A stretch of 64,000 nt of DNA from Vibrio sp. 10N.261.55.A7 (GCF_002877365.1 NZ_MCWZ01000277.1:40809-104808), one strand, 5' to 3'; positions 45,545-56,000 are shown, numbered from the stretch's first letter. The notes: generated by a model from the sequence alone, not told the origin. Program-made: numbers and translations.

Positions 45545-47170
45545 TTAACCTTCAGCCGCTCGTCCGCGCTGTGGGAATAGTCCACGTGGACGTTTTTGAA
45601 TAAAGAGAATGATGAACACCAAGACAAGGATCTTGGCAAGCACTGCCCCCGCCCAAGGCTCGAGTATTTTGTTGAATAGGCCAAGACTAAGCCCTGCGAC
45701 CAAGGTGCCCCATAGGTTGCCAACACCACCAAAGACCACCACCATAAATGAGTCGATGATGTAAGCTTGCCCCATATTCGGGCCAACATTTGTTAGTTGA
45801 GACAGTGCAACGCCTGCAATTCCGGCCACGCCTGAGCCAAGGCCAAACGTCATCGCATCAACACGCTCTGAGCGAATACCCATTGCGCGAGCCATGGATC
45901 GGTTCTGAGAAACCGCACGCACTTGCAAACCCAGTGGTGTCTTTTTAAGCACCATCACAAGGCCAATAAACACCATGAAACAGAACAGAATGATATAAAG
46001 ACGGTTGTAAGTTAACGAGAGCATTGGGTTGATTTCTAGCGCACCCGACATCCAATCAGGTGTGCTCACAGAACGGTTAAGGGGAGAGAAAATTGAGCGA
46101 ACCGCTTGCTGCAAAATAAGACTAATACCGAATGTTGCCAGGAGAGTTTCCAATGGGCGACCGTAAAGGTGGCGAATCACACTTCTTTCAATCGCAACGC
46201 CCACAAGGCCCGACACAATGAACGCCATAGGAATTGATAAGATTAGCGCGAGGCCAATCTGGTTAGGCATCAATTGCTGCATGACATAAGTGGTGTAGGC
46301 GCCAATCATGATCAGCTCACCATGCGCCATGTTGATCACGCCCATCACACCAAAGGTAATGGCGAGACCAATACCCGCTAACACCAACACAGAGCCTAAA
46401 CTCAAGCCAAAGAACAGTGTTTCGACGCCAGAGTAGAGTTTCTGGCTCTGCTGGTATCGGTCAAGTGCACGCTCTGCGGCCGACACGACCAACTCATCTT
46501 TTTCTGACTTCAATACTTTGTTGAGTGTTTGCAGTACTACGCTTTGTTTGTAGTAAGAGATCTCGTCAATCGCAGCGATTCTTTGTTGTGGGGTGTCGCT
46601 AGTCAAGGCTTCGTCAATAGAGACGGCCAGTGTCAGTATGTGTTGTATTTCGCTGTCGGTTTCTACCGCTAAACGCTCACTAAGACGAGTCACGATTGAA
46701 TCATCGGTTTGACCAAGCAATGCATTGACCGCACTCAATCGAGCAATCGGATCACTGTGCGCTAACCCTAAAGATGCAATCTCTAATCGGATGAGGCCAC
46801 GAAGTTTATTGTTCACGCGCACTTTCTTAAACTGACGAGAGTTTTCGACAGCAAGCATGTTGTTGTTCCATGCACTTTGGGCTTCAGAGGCTTTTTTGAT
46901 GTCGGCCGACAGATAGAGCGCTTGGTATTCATCACTCTTTCTATCGTTAAAATAATAGAGCTCACCTTCTAGCCAAGCGGTGAGGACCGATTTAGCGATA
47001 TCGTTGGATTCGTTATCGACCAGCCACGTCATTGCGGCTTCTTTCTGTGGATTGTTTTTCCCTATGAGTGCTTGAGAAAAAGACTCTCGATCATCGATGC
47101 TAGCCAACGCAACATGAGTACTCAAAATTAGGAACACGACCGCTTTCAATAACTGAATTATTGTTTTCAT
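45545..47170 (-). CDS. urtB: Urea ABC transporter permease UrtB
   Basis: About 541 residues. A signal peptide and a roughly 220-residue N-terminal helical-repeat (HEAT-like) domain precede a LivH-type permease (about 240-540) with GIGLAITFGVMGVINMAHGELIMIGAY and LETLLATFGISLILQQ. The N-terminal domain is usual in proteobacterial UrtB, unlike the shorter cyanobacterial form. The start is ATG 47170, with AAAGGACG 8 nt upstream. A terminator-like hairpin sits between urtA and this gene. Confidence 0.93.
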   Translation of the reverse strand: MKTIIQLLKAVVFLILSTHVALASIDDRESFSQALIGKNNPQKEAAMTWLVDNESNDIAKSVLTAWLEGELYYFNDRKSDEYQALYLSADIKKASEAQSAWNNNMLAVENSRQFKKVRVNNKLRGLIRLEIASLGLAHSDPIARLSAVNALLGQTDDSIVTRLSERLAVETDSEIQHILTLAVSIDEALTSDTPQQRIAAIDEISYYKQSVVLQTLNKVLKSEKDELVVSAAERALDRYQQSQKLYSGVETLFFGLSLGSVLVLAGIGLAITFGVMGVINMAHGELIMIGAYTTYVMQQLMPNQIGLALILSIPMAFIVSGLVGVAIERSVIRHLYGRPLETLLATFGISLILQQAVRSIFSPLNRSVSTPDWMSGALEINPMLSLTYNRLYIILFCFMVFIGLVMVLKKTPLGLQVRAVSQNRSMARAMGIRSERVDAMTFGLGSGVAGIAGVALSQLTNVGPNMGQAYIIDSFMVVVFGGVGNLWGTLVAGLSLGLFNKILEPWAGAVLAKILVLVFIILFIQKRPRGLFPQRGRAAEG

Positions 47171-47224
47171 GAAATGCGTCCTTTGGAACGGCAAATTTAT
47201 AGGTAAAGGTTGTAAGCAGAAACG

Positions 47225-47256
47225 AAAAAAGTGCTTCTACACCTTTGTAGAAGCAC
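47225..47256 (-). terminator. Terminator-attenuator between urtA and urtB
   Basis: 10-bp perfect stem GTGCTTCTAC/GTAGAAGCAC (47231-47240/47247-47256) followed on the minus strand by TTTTTT. It starts 17 nt after the urtA stop. The strength suggests only partial read-through into urtBCDE-ure. Confidence 0.9.
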
Positions 47257-47272
47257 CTTTAATTTCGTGGGT

Positions 47273-48559
47273 TTAGTTAGAGCTACCGGCACATTTGCCA
47301 GTTTCTATGTTAAACGCACCACAAGAGAACGGTTTAGACCAACTAGAATAAAGCTTCGCTGATTCAGGTAGGTAGTTAGACCAAACGTCACCGGCAACAA
47401 GGCCTGTTGTTTCCCATACCACATCAAACTGACCATCGTCTTGGATTTCACCAATGAGGACTGGTTTGGTAATGTGGTGGTTTGGCAACATGGTAGAAAA
47501 CCCACCAGAAAGGTTAGGCACCGACACACCAATCAACGCATCTTGAACAGACTCTGCATCTGTTGTACCTGCATTGGTGACCGCTTGTGTCCACATGTTG
47601 AAGCCAATGTAGTGCGCTTCCATTGGATCGTTCGTGACGCGCTTTTCACTCGCAATGAAGTTTTGCCATGTTTCTACAAACTCTTCATTCGCTTCTGTAT
47701 CAACGCTCATGAAGTAGTTCCATGCCGCTAGGTGACCGACCAGTGCTGAGGTATCCATGCCTGACAACTCTTCTTCACCGACAGAGAAAGCAACGACTGG
47801 GATGTCTTCAGAAGAGACGCCTTGCGCACCTAATTCTTTATAAAAAGGAACGTTCGCATCACCATTAATGGTAGATACAACCGCTGTTTTCTTACCTTCA
47901 GAGCCAAATTTCTTCACATCAGAAACAATAGATTGCCAATCAGAGTGACCAAATGGCGTGTAGTTGATCATAATGTCTTCGTCACTGACACCCTTACTTT
48001 TCAGGTACGACTCTAAGATTTTATTGGTTGTTCGCGGGTAAACGTAATCGGTGCCCGCAAGAACCCAGCGTTCAACGTCAAGTTCATCCATTAGGTAATC
48101 AACGGCAGGAACCGCCTGTTGGTTCGGCGCAGCACCAGTATAGAAGACGTTTTTCGACGACTCTTCACCTTCATACTGAACCGGGTAGAACAGGATGCTA
48201 TTTAGCTCTTCAAACACAGGCAGCATCGATTTACGTGACACCGACGTCCAACCACCAAATACAACATCGACTTTCTCTTTTTCCACCAACTCACGGGCTT
48301 TTTCAGCAAATAGCGGCCAATTCGACGCAGGGTCAACAACAACGGCTTCCAGTTTTTTACCTAGCAAACCGCCTTTCTTGTTCTGCTCATCAACCAGCAT
48401 CAAAATTGTGTCTTTCAGCGTGGTTTCACTGATCGCCATCGTTCCAGATAGCGAGTGCAACACACCCACTTTGATGGTTTCTTCTGCCATCGCCATTCCC
48501 GATGAAAATGCGAGTGAAGCGCCGACTGCTGCAAGCTTAAGTTTGAACGTCATGTTCAT
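47273..48559 (-). CDS. urtA: Urea-binding periplasmic protein UrtA
   Basis: A 428-residue substrate-binding protein: signal peptide 1-25 (ending AMA), then ETIKVGVLHSLSGTMAISE, FAEKARELVEKEKVDVVFGGWTSVSRKSMLPVFEE (in part: VVFGGWTSVSRKS) and PVQYEGEESSKNVFYTGAAPNQQ, which are typical of UrtA/AmiC-like urea and amide binders. AAGGAGAT lies 8 nt before the ATG. First gene of the operon and followed by an attenuator, so the binding protein is likely made in excess over the permease. Confidence 0.94.
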   Translation of the reverse strand: MNMTFKLKLAAVGASLAFSSGMAMAEETIKVGVLHSLSGTMAISETTLKDTILMLVDEQNKKGGLLGKKLEAVVVDPASNWPLFAEKARELVEKEKVDVVFGGWTSVSRKSMLPVFEELNSILFYPVQYEGEESSKNVFYTGAAPNQQAVPAVDYLMDELDVERWVLAGTDYVYPRTTNKILESYLKSKGVSDEDIMINYTPFGHSDWQSIVSDVKKFGSEGKKTAVVSTINGDANVPFYKELGAQGVSSEDIPVVAFSVGEEELSGMDTSALVGHLAAWNYFMSVDTEANEEFVETWQNFIASEKRVTNDPMEAHYIGFNMWTQAVTNAGTTDAESVQDALIGVSVPNLSGGFSTMLPNHHITKPVLIGEIQDDGQFDVVWETTGLVAGDVWSNYLPESAKLYSSWSKPFSCGAFNIETGKCAGSSN

Positions 48560-48575
48560 GATGGATATCTCCTTT

Positions 48576-48602
48576 GTATGAATAGTTATTCAATATTCAT
48601 AC
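48576..48602. promoter_or_regulatory. Inverted repeat upstream of urtA
   Basis: Perfect 9-bp repeat GTATGAATA/TATTCATAC with 9-nt spacer, just upstream of the urtA ribosome site. Either an operator or an RNA hairpin in the leader. Confidence 0.45.
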
Positions 48603-48619
48603 TTCAAGAAGAATGCCAA
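48603..48619 (-). promoter_or_regulatory. Sigma54-like promoter element of urtA
   Basis: Minus-strand TTGGCATTCTTCTTGAA fits the -24 element (TGGCA) well and the -12 element partly (TTGA instead of TTGC). Confidence 0.35.
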
Positions 48620-48715
48620 TAATTAACGCATTTACCACTTAACATTAAGCTACTGATTTGTATTGATATTCTTTTTGCTCTGCACTATTTGCAAACAAAT
48701 AGATCATTGTAGGCC

Positions 48716-48731
48716 GCTACATGTTGGTGCA
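48716..48731. promoter_or_regulatory. NtrC-like enhancer site
   Basis: Minus-strand TGCACC-AACA-TGTAGC resembles the NtrC site TGCACC-N4-GGTGCA in its left half and only partly in its right. It lies about 100 nt upstream of the sigma54-like element, the usual enhancer distance. Confidence 0.3.
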
Positions 48732-48864
48732 TTACTGAAAATTAATTCCCTATTTTGGGAGTGACCACATAGATAAAATTCCAAATTATCACGCTATTTC
48801 TTAATAATTGTGATGTCACTCGAATAGAATATCCAATATAAAATAATCGAAATGAACCAATCTT

Positions 48865-48898
48865 AAAAAAGGCCCATGGAATAACCCATGAGCCTTTA
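48865..48898 (-). terminator. Intrinsic terminator of the phnR operon
   Basis: Minus-strand AAAGGCTCATGG/CCATGGGCCTTT-type hairpin (one bulge) followed by TTTT, 34 nt past the phnR stop. Confidence 0.85.
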
Positions 48899-48931
48899 TA
48901 AGTACTTATTACGAAAGATCATATTTCGATA

Positions 48932-49642
48932 CTATTGGCGATCCACCAGCTCAGCAACCGATGCGATGTTTATCGCATCATGGCGCCAATACTCGATGTC
49001 ACAATCAATAAGTTCACCCTTCGAGCTGTAATTGACTCGCTCAACCACCATGGCTGGCGTACCCGATGTCGCTCTTAAGGCCTGTGCAACGTCGCCAATT
49101 AACGAGCTACTGCAAATGCGGTAACGAATCTTTTGATAAATAACACCATAGTGCTCTCGGTAAATGTCCGTCAAAGACAAGGACAGATCGTGATCTAACA
49201 GGTTGGGGAACTGTTCAGGTCGAACATAATTAGTCACATAAACCACTGGCCTATCTTCGAGATAACGTACACGGTCAACTCGAAAAACATCAGCAAAAGG
49301 CTGTAAGCCTAACAAGCTCGACGCCTGTTTGTTCGCTAACATACTCTTAGCAGAAATGAGTTCCGTTTTCGGCACTCGATTTTGCTCAAGCGCCATGTTC
49401 GTGAAGTTAAGAGTCTGAGTTGGGTCGTACTTCAGGGGGATCGGCGATATGAACCAACCTCGGCGATCTTCTCGGTAGATACGGCCTTCCGCCTCCAATA
49501 ACGAAAGTGCCTCTCGCAAAGTGACTCGAGTTGTATCAAACGACTCTGCCAGCTTTCTCTCGGCAGGCAGTTTTTGCCTTGGGGCCAGCATACCGGAAGT
49601 AATTTGCTCCACGATTGAATCTTTGATTTTAACGTACTGCAC
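48932..49642 (-). CDS. phnR: GntR/HutC family regulator PhnR
   Basis: A 236-residue repressor-type regulator. The N-terminal winged helix has RQKLPAERKLAESFDTTRVTLREALSLLEAEG (in part: AESFDTTRVTLREALSLLE). The C-terminal UTRA ligand domain ends with MVVERVNYSSKGELIDCDIEYWRHDAI. HutC-subfamily regulators bind GT-N-TA-N-AC palindromes, and two such sites occur at the phnT and phnS promoters. The gene lies downstream of phnT and the permease in the same direction; regulation by AEP or a pathway intermediate is inferred. Confidence 0.88.
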   Translation of the reverse strand: MQYVKIKDSIVEQITSGMLAPRQKLPAERKLAESFDTTRVTLREALSLLEAEGRIYREDRRGWFISPIPLKYDPTQTLNFTNMALEQNRVPKTELISAKSMLANKQASSLLGLQPFADVFRVDRVRYLEDRPVVYVTNYVRPEQFPNLLDHDLSLSLTDIYREHYGVIYQKIRYRICSSSLIGDVAQALRATSGTPAMVVERVNYSSKGELIDCDIEYWRHDAINIASVAELVDRQ

Positions 49643-49735
49643 TCTTTTCCCTTTTCTTTAGTTCGCTCCTTACTATCGCTAGCAAGGCATACCTGCTTTC
49701 AAGCAAGGCTTTTTGAGATGAACACTGGCAACATT

Positions 49736-51457
49736 TTAGCGCTTTCGCCACGCTTGTGTCTTATTTTCCAATAGCTTGCTCGTCACCACATGAACCAACT
49801 TGGCAGTAGCAGCGGTGATCATAATCATAACAGCCATTGCAGCAGCAGCACCAGTTTGACCTGCATCGTCCATATTTAACACCGAAACAGACGCAGGAAT
49901 GGTATTACTTGAATAGAGGAATACTACCGCTGAGGTTGTCGTCAACGCATTAATAAATAGGTAGATGGCGATGTCTAACACCGCTGGCAGGCAGACTGGC
50001 AGCGTCACTTTAAAGAACAGCTTGTGTTGAGGAAGCTTAACCGCCGCGGCCGTGGCTTCTAACTCATCGGGGAGCTGCTTCAATGCCGTAATTGCCGTCA
50101 TGTGACCCACCGTGTAGTAGTGAACAATGGTGTTAATCACCAGAAACGCCATCGTTCCGTAGAGAAAACCCAGCGGATTACTGGCATCATTAAAATAGAA
50201 GATGTAACCCAAACCAAGTACCAGACCCGGCACCGCCATCGGAATCACCGACATCATTTGCATGAACTGACGAATGGGCGCAAAAGAGCGACCTTTTTCA
50301 ATGCAATACGCACCAATAAATACCACGATAGTGCCAAAGAGTGCCGTCCAGCCCGCTAAAGTCAGTGAGTTAAAATAGGGTGACCAGCCATAGGCGCTCA
50401 CTTCAGCAAAGTTATAATTGTTCAGAGTCAGCGCTTTATTCCAAGGCCAAAACGTTACTAACGACCCATAAACCGCCATGCCTAAGATTGCTAACACCAC
50501 CAATGAAATCGCTAAGCAATAGAGGAAACATAAGCCATCACGAATCTTGTTGGGCTCTGGCTGGTAAGCGACCGAGCGAGTATCAAACAAGCTTTTCTGT
50601 TTTTTCTGTACCCAACGATCGACGATAAAGGCCAATAAAGCAGGCAGTAAAAGGACAATGCTGATCACCGCGCCCATCGAAAAATTTTGCTGACCCACGA
50701 CCTGTTTAAAAATGTCTGTTGCGAGAACGTTGTAGTTACCACCAATGACTTTAGCGACACCAAAATCGCACACAACAAGCGTAAAGACGACGATAAGCGT
50801 GCTCATCAATCCATATTTTGCCGCAGGCAACGTTACAACAAAGAAGGTTTTTAACGGTGACATTTTCAATGCGCGAGCGGCTTCGTAAAGACGCGCATCT
50901 GAGGTTCGAAGTGACGTTGTTAAAATCATGAGCGCATGGGGGAAAGTCCAGAATATCAAGCCAATTGAGATACCAATGACGCCGTAGACTGAATGACCGC
51001 CCAGTAATTCCTTCGCAACGCCTTGATTGCCGAACAGGAAGATCAAACTAATGGCAGGCAACAGAGAGGGAACCAAGATAGGCGCGGTACCTAACACTTG
51101 AAACAAGCCTTTAAACTTCATGCACGAGCGAGTCAGCGCATAAGCATAAGCGAATGACAGCGTGCCCACGACCGTCGTTACGACTAACCCAACCTTGAAT
51201 GTATTCGCTAGGGATTGCCATAACGCACTTGAAGCAAAATACGTAGAGAAATGACTGAAACCTACGTATTGACCATCAGATCCTTGTACGCTTTTCACCA
51301 TCATCGCCCACAAAGGCATGAAGATAAACAGGATCATCAAGATAGATAAAACCGACAGCAAAATGAACAAGATAAGGTTGTCTCTACTCACTCTATTCAG
51401 TAGTTGCGAGACCGACTGAGAAGGGGAAAAAATTGGCGTCATTGTTTTGGTTTCCAT
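49736..51457 (-). CDS. phnU: Fused 2-aminoethylphosphonate ABC permease
   Basis: A 573-residue permease made of two six-helix halves in one chain, like iron(III) and thiamine permeases. The first EAA loop is DARLYEAARALKMSPLKTFFVVTLP and the second is PDELEATAAAVKLPQHKLFFKVTLP. Both carry the EA/A---G-like coupling sequence for the ATPase. With PhnT and PhnS it forms the AEP importer of the type first described in Vibrio and other marine bacteria (single fused permease instead of PhnU plus PhnV). It starts 14 nt after phnT. Confidence 0.88.
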   Translation of the reverse strand: METKTMTPIFSPSQSVSQLLNRVSRDNLILFILLSVLSILMILFIFMPLWAMMVKSVQGSDGQYVGFSHFSTYFASSALWQSLANTFKVGLVVTTVVGTLSFAYAYALTRSCMKFKGLFQVLGTAPILVPSLLPAISLIFLFGNQGVAKELLGGHSVYGVIGISIGLIFWTFPHALMILTTSLRTSDARLYEAARALKMSPLKTFFVVTLPAAKYGLMSTLIVVFTLVVCDFGVAKVIGGNYNVLATDIFKQVVGQQNFSMGAVISIVLLLPALLAFIVDRWVQKKQKSLFDTRSVAYQPEPNKIRDGLCFLYCLAISLVVLAILGMAVYGSLVTFWPWNKALTLNNYNFAEVSAYGWSPYFNSLTLAGWTALFGTIVVFIGAYCIEKGRSFAPIRQFMQMMSVIPMAVPGLVLGLGYIFYFNDASNPLGFLYGTMAFLVINTIVHYYTVGHMTAITALKQLPDELEATAAAVKLPQHKLFFKVTLPVCLPAVLDIAIYLFINALTTTSAVVFLYSSNTIPASVSVLNMDDAGQTGAAAAMAVMIMITAATAKLVHVVTSKLLENKTQAWRKR

Positions 51458-51471
51458 GTTAGCAGCCCCGT

Positions 51472-52590
51472 TTATGCCGCAATGTCAGCGTCATTAGAAG
51501 TGTTGGCTGCTGGGTAGACAAGCAATCCCTCACCTGGGAGCTGAATGTGCTTAATCTCGCCAACGACAAGTTCATGGGAGTGCGCTTGTTTAGCACTGAT
51601 ATCAACAAGGATGGTGCGCTCAGAGACATCACCGAGTAGATGACATTCAATACGACTAAATGCACCGAGAAACTCTTGCGACAAAATTCGTACAGGTAAA
51701 CCTTTCAATGAGTCCTCTACAAACCGAATAGCCTCTGGCCTCACCGCGAGATCGAGCCGATCCCCCACCTGCATCTGCCGATTCGTCACCTCAGGAAGCG
51801 GTAACAGTGACTCTGAAATACGAGCCTGAGACTGGGTGGCCACAGACATTTCAATGAAGTTCATGCTGCCAACAAACTCAGCAACAAATCGGGAATTCGG
51901 TCGTTGATAAATCTCTTTCGGTGTACCCACTTGTTCAATCACGCCATGATTCATTACGACTATTCGATCAGCCATGGATAAGGCTTCATCTTGGTCATGC
52001 GTCACCATTACAGTCGTGATCCCAAGCTTACGCTGTAACTTACAAATCTCTTCACGTAAGTGTATTCTCACCTTGGCATCTAATGCCGAGAGTGGTTCGT
52101 CAAGAAGTAACATACCTGGAGACAAGGCGAGCGCTCTGGCCAATGCGACACGCTGCTGCTGCCCACCGGAGAGTTGATTAGGATATTTCTCGCCAGAAGT
52201 CGGCAAACCAATCATATCGAGCCAATACTCCACCTCTTTGAGCGCTTGAGAATTGGAAAGACCTTTGTTTTTTAGGCCTATCGCGATGTTCTCTTGCACC
52301 GTCAGGTTGGGAAACAGCGCATAGGACTGAAAGACGATGCCAAAATCGCGCTTTTCTGGTGGTAAGAAAGTCGTCTCTTTTCCATCTTGATGAATCTGCC
52401 CAGAGGTCGGCAGGTCAAGACCCGCAATGGCACGCAATAACGTTGTCTTACCGCAGCCCGAAGGCCCTAAAAAACAGACAAATTCTCCTTGTTGAATGGA
52501 CAAGGAAATCTGTTTCAACGCGGCAAAGGCGCCGAACTTTTTGACTAAATTCTCAATGTTAAGGTAAGACTGGTTCATTGTTCTGGTCAT
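51472..52590 (-). CDS. phnT: 2-aminoethylphosphonate ABC transporter ATPase PhnT
   Basis: A 372-residue ATPase of the spermidine/iron PotA-FbpC type. Walker A GPSGCGKTTLLRAIAG, signature LSGGQQQRVALARALAL, Walker B MLLLDEPLSALDAK, switch His in VMVTHDQDEALSMADR, then a C-terminal TOBE domain (about 290-360). The start is ATG 52590; the GTG before it and ATG 52575 are alternatives. The candidate PhnR site GGTATATACC ends 13 bp before the start. Confidence 0.9.
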   Translation of the reverse strand: MTRTMNQSYLNIENLVKKFGAFAALKQISLSIQQGEFVCFLGPSGCGKTTLLRAIAGLDLPTSGQIHQDGKETTFLPPEKRDFGIVFQSYALFPNLTVQENIAIGLKNKGLSNSQALKEVEYWLDMIGLPTSGEKYPNQLSGGQQQRVALARALALSPGMLLLDEPLSALDAKVRIHLREEICKLQRKLGITTVMVTHDQDEALSMADRIVVMNHGVIEQVGTPKEIYQRPNSRFVAEFVGSMNFIEMSVATQSQARISESLLPLPEVTNRQMQVGDRLDLAVRPEAIRFVEDSLKGLPVRILSQEFLGAFSRIECHLLGDVSERTILVDISAKQAHSHELVVGEIKHIQLPGEGLLVYPAANTSNDADIAA

Positions 52591-52593
52591 CAC

Positions 52594-53059
52594 TTAATAA
52601 AAGGTATATACCAATTCTAGTTCTGCCATATGTCACTTCCATGACACTTATGTAGTAACAAGATGACAGATTTTATACGCTTGGTATGACAACCTAATAT
52701 TCCCTTCTCTGTTATTGCCCCTCTAACACGCTATAAAACTGGATCGAAACTCTCACTCTCCAAGTGCATGAAAGCAAACATCTCAATTGTTAGAATTATC
52801 TTTAAATAAACTTATTAATTAGCAAAAGATATTGATTACTAAGGACTTATTGAATTTGTTTATGCATCAGATTGAAAGTATAGTGGATTTAACATAGGCC
52901 ATTGCCCTAATAGCACTGCTCTAAACAGCATGCTCGGGCAATCAAATAGTAGGTTGCTCCAACAACTGATCGAACGATGGTAGTCACTCCCTTCTTCACC
53001 CATTCGCCTCATAAGCGTGCAAGGAGTAAGTATACCGCTAATGCTAGGAATCTAATTCA
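52594..53059. other. Divergent spacer between phnT and the sensor gene
   Basis: 466 A+T-rich bases holding two opposite promoters. The phnT side has the palindrome at 52603-52612 and a partial copy TTGGTATGACAACC at 52681-52694. On the sensor side, AGGAA lies 9 nt before the TTG start at 53060. No gene is seen within. Confidence 0.5.
52603..52612. promoter_or_regulatory. Candidate PhnR operator before phnT
   Basis: Perfect palindrome GGTATATACC, containing GT-A-TA-T-AC, an exact fit to the HutC-subfamily consensus GT-N-TA-N-AC. Reading leftward it is TTGGTATATACC, shared with the phnS site. Confidence 0.55.
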
Positions 53060-56000
53060 TTGGATACGACACCCAGCTTTGCTGTAGATGCTCAGCACAC
53101 TCGTGTTTGCGTTGAAAAGCTAAGATTGTCACCCAGTTCGCAGGGGCGCTTCTCTTACTCTACGTTCACAGCAAAGAAATCTAAAATTCATTCTTTATGC
53201 TTAGCTCTCTTTAGCTTAATCGCAGCGCTTTTGGTGAATGTCCCTAGCGCGTACGCAGAGAAGGAACTTGAACCGGTTCATCTGCAGCTCCGCTGGCACC
53301 ATCAATATCAATTTGCAGGCTACTATGCGGCCGTAGAGAAAGGGTTTTACGCCGAAGAAGGGTTAGACGTCATCCTACATGCAGGCGATCCTGATCATCA
53401 ACCCATCTCTGAAGTCCTTTCAGAGCAAGCTCAATACGCGGTAGGGAATAGTGAGGTTCTCTTCGAGCGCCTAAAAGGTCAACCTCTTGTTGCTCTTGCG
53501 GCTATCTTCCAGCACTCCCCATCAGTATTAATCGCACTTAAGAGCTCTAACATCAACACCGTGCACGATCTGATTGGTAAAAACGTCATGCTCGCCAATC
53601 AAAATGAAGATGCCGACTTTTTAACCATGTTCCTTAATGAGGGGATTGCCCTCTCTCAGCTGAATATCACACCAAGTAGCTATCGTTTAGATGATTTAAT
53701 TACCGGAAAAACTGACGCTTTCAATTCCTACTCCACGAATGAGCCATTTTTGCTCAAACAACTTGGCATACCGTTTAATATCATTCACCCGATTAACTAT
53801 CGCGTCGATTTCTATAGCGACATACTTTTTACCACTGAGAAAGAGCGAGATCATCACCCAAAAAGAGTCGAAGCCATGCTACGAGCAAGCTTAAAGGGCT
53901 GGCGTTACGCTTTAGACAACACAGACGAAATCATTGACCTGCTGCACAGCAAGTATCAGGTGAGTAAATCAAAAGATCACCTTCGTTTCGAAGCCGAGGC
54001 AATGCGCAAACTCATTTTTCCCGAACTCATCCAAATGGGAAACATGAACCCCGAACGATGGCAGCACATGGTAGACACCTTTATTCGCTCTGGGCTTGTG
54101 TCTAATGATGACAATATGGAAGGGTTCATCTACGACCCAGAACCCTACCACATTCCAAAATGGTTGTTTCTCGTACTCACTGCTGCGCTTTTTCTGGTGC
54201 TGATCAGTACCTCCATTATTTTCTATCTACACCGATTTAATCTGCGACTGGCTGAAGCCAAAAACACCATATTACAGAGTGAAGAACGATTTAAGGCGTT
54301 ATGTGGCGCAACGTATGGCGGCATTGTGATTCACCATAAAGGTCAAATATTGGAATGCAATACCGCGCTGTCTGAAATCACTGGATACAGCTACGCAGAG
54401 CTGCTGCAAATGAAGAAATGGGCGTTAATCGCGCCCAACGATACTGAAACCGTGATTGCGATGATTAATACTGATCATAGTGAAACCTACGAGGTCACTG
54501 GCCTTAGAAAGGATGGCACCACCTACCCAGTTTCGATTACCGCAAAGACCGTTGCCTATAAAGGTCTCGAAGCACGCGTGGTGGAACTCATCGACATCAC
54601 GGAGCGAAAGAAAACCGAAGACAAACTAAAGCTCGCGGCCAGCGTATTTACTCATGCTCGTGAAGGCATCATCATTACAGATACCGCGGGGTTAATTATT
54701 GATGTCAACGAAACCTTCTCTGACATTACCGGTTACACTCGCGATGAAGTGCTCGGCGAAAACCCGCGCATTCTAAAATCTAACTACCACGACGAAGCTT
54801 TCTACCAGTCTATCTGGCAATCCTTATTTGAACGTAAGCATTGGTCAGGCGAGATATGGAATCGACATAAAGACGGCTCTATCTTTGCTCAGCTCATGAC
54901 CATCAGTTCCGTGACCGACGACAGCGGAAACATCCAGAGTTACGTCGCCCTATTTTCAGACATTACTTCCATCAAGAAGCAGCAACAGCAACTCGAACAT
55001 ATTGCTCACTATGACGTACTCACCGATCTGCCCAATCGCATGCTATTGGCACAACGATTAAAAAAAGCCATGGTAGAGTCTGAAATCAACCATACCTCTG
55101 TCGCCATTGTTTACTTGGATCTTGATGGCTTTAAGGCTGTTAATGACACCTATGGTCACGATATTGGTGATGAGCTACTGGTCATTGTTTCAAAGAGAAT
55201 GAATGAAACGCTACGCACTGGCGATACGTTAGCGAGAATTGGCGGTGATGAATTCGTCGTCGTTCTTGTCGGTATTGAACGAATACGTGAGTTTGAACTG
55301 GTCGTTGAAAGGCTACTCACAGCAGCGAAAAGCCCAATTGCGATTGGACAGAAAACCATGCAGGTTTCCGCGAGTATTGGGGTCACTTTTTACCCACAAG
55401 ATGAATCAAACGCTGACCAGCTTATGCGTCACGCCGATCAAGCCATGTACATTGCCAAGCAGTCTGGTAAAAATCGTTACCATGTCTTTGATATTCATGA
55501 GAATCAATCGATTAAGAGTCAGCATCAAACCATTGAACGCATCACGCTCGGTCTCAAAAGGCAGGAGTTTCTGCTCCACTACCAGCCTAAAGTTAACATG
55601 GAGACGGGTGATGTGGTTGGTGTTGAAGCATTGATTCGTTGGCAGCACCCTGACTTTGGCCTGATGTACCCCGATACCTTCTTACCCATCATAGACAGTC
55701 ATGCAGTGAGTCTTGTCATGGCAGATTGGATCATTGAAATGGCGCTTCATCAAATGGAAGTCTGGCTCTACGAGGGAGTTAACCTGCCTATTAGTGTGAA
55801 TGTCGATGCTTTCCAGCTTCAACAAAAAGACTTTGTACAAAAGCTCTCTACTGCGTTAGATAGACACCCGAACGTCAGGCCGAGCTCTCTGCAGCTCGAA
55901 ATCCTAGAAACCAGTGCTTTGAGTGACATCACTGAAGTGTTATCCATCATGAAAGACTGTAAAGCGATGGGCATTTCATTCGCTCTCGATGATTTTGGCA

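Larger units (their letters stand above)
48560..48931. other. Spacer holding the urt-ure promoter and the phnR terminator
   Basis: 372 bases between the urtA start and the phnR stop, both leftward genes. From urtA outward it holds an inverted repeat (48576-48602), a sigma54-like element (48603-48619), an NtrC-like site (48716-48731) and, at the far end, the terminator of the phn operon (48865-48898). No open reading frame. Confidence 0.6.

Noticed and set aside
36956..48559. Urease pathogenicity island as in trh-positive V. parahaemolyticus
   Set aside because: No nik transporter, trh, transposase or type III genes; the operon carries urt genes instead.
49660..49700. PhnR operator before phnR itself (AGGTATGCCT)
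   Set aside because: It is two bases shorter than the other palindromes and lies inside what is probably one operon, so support is too weak.
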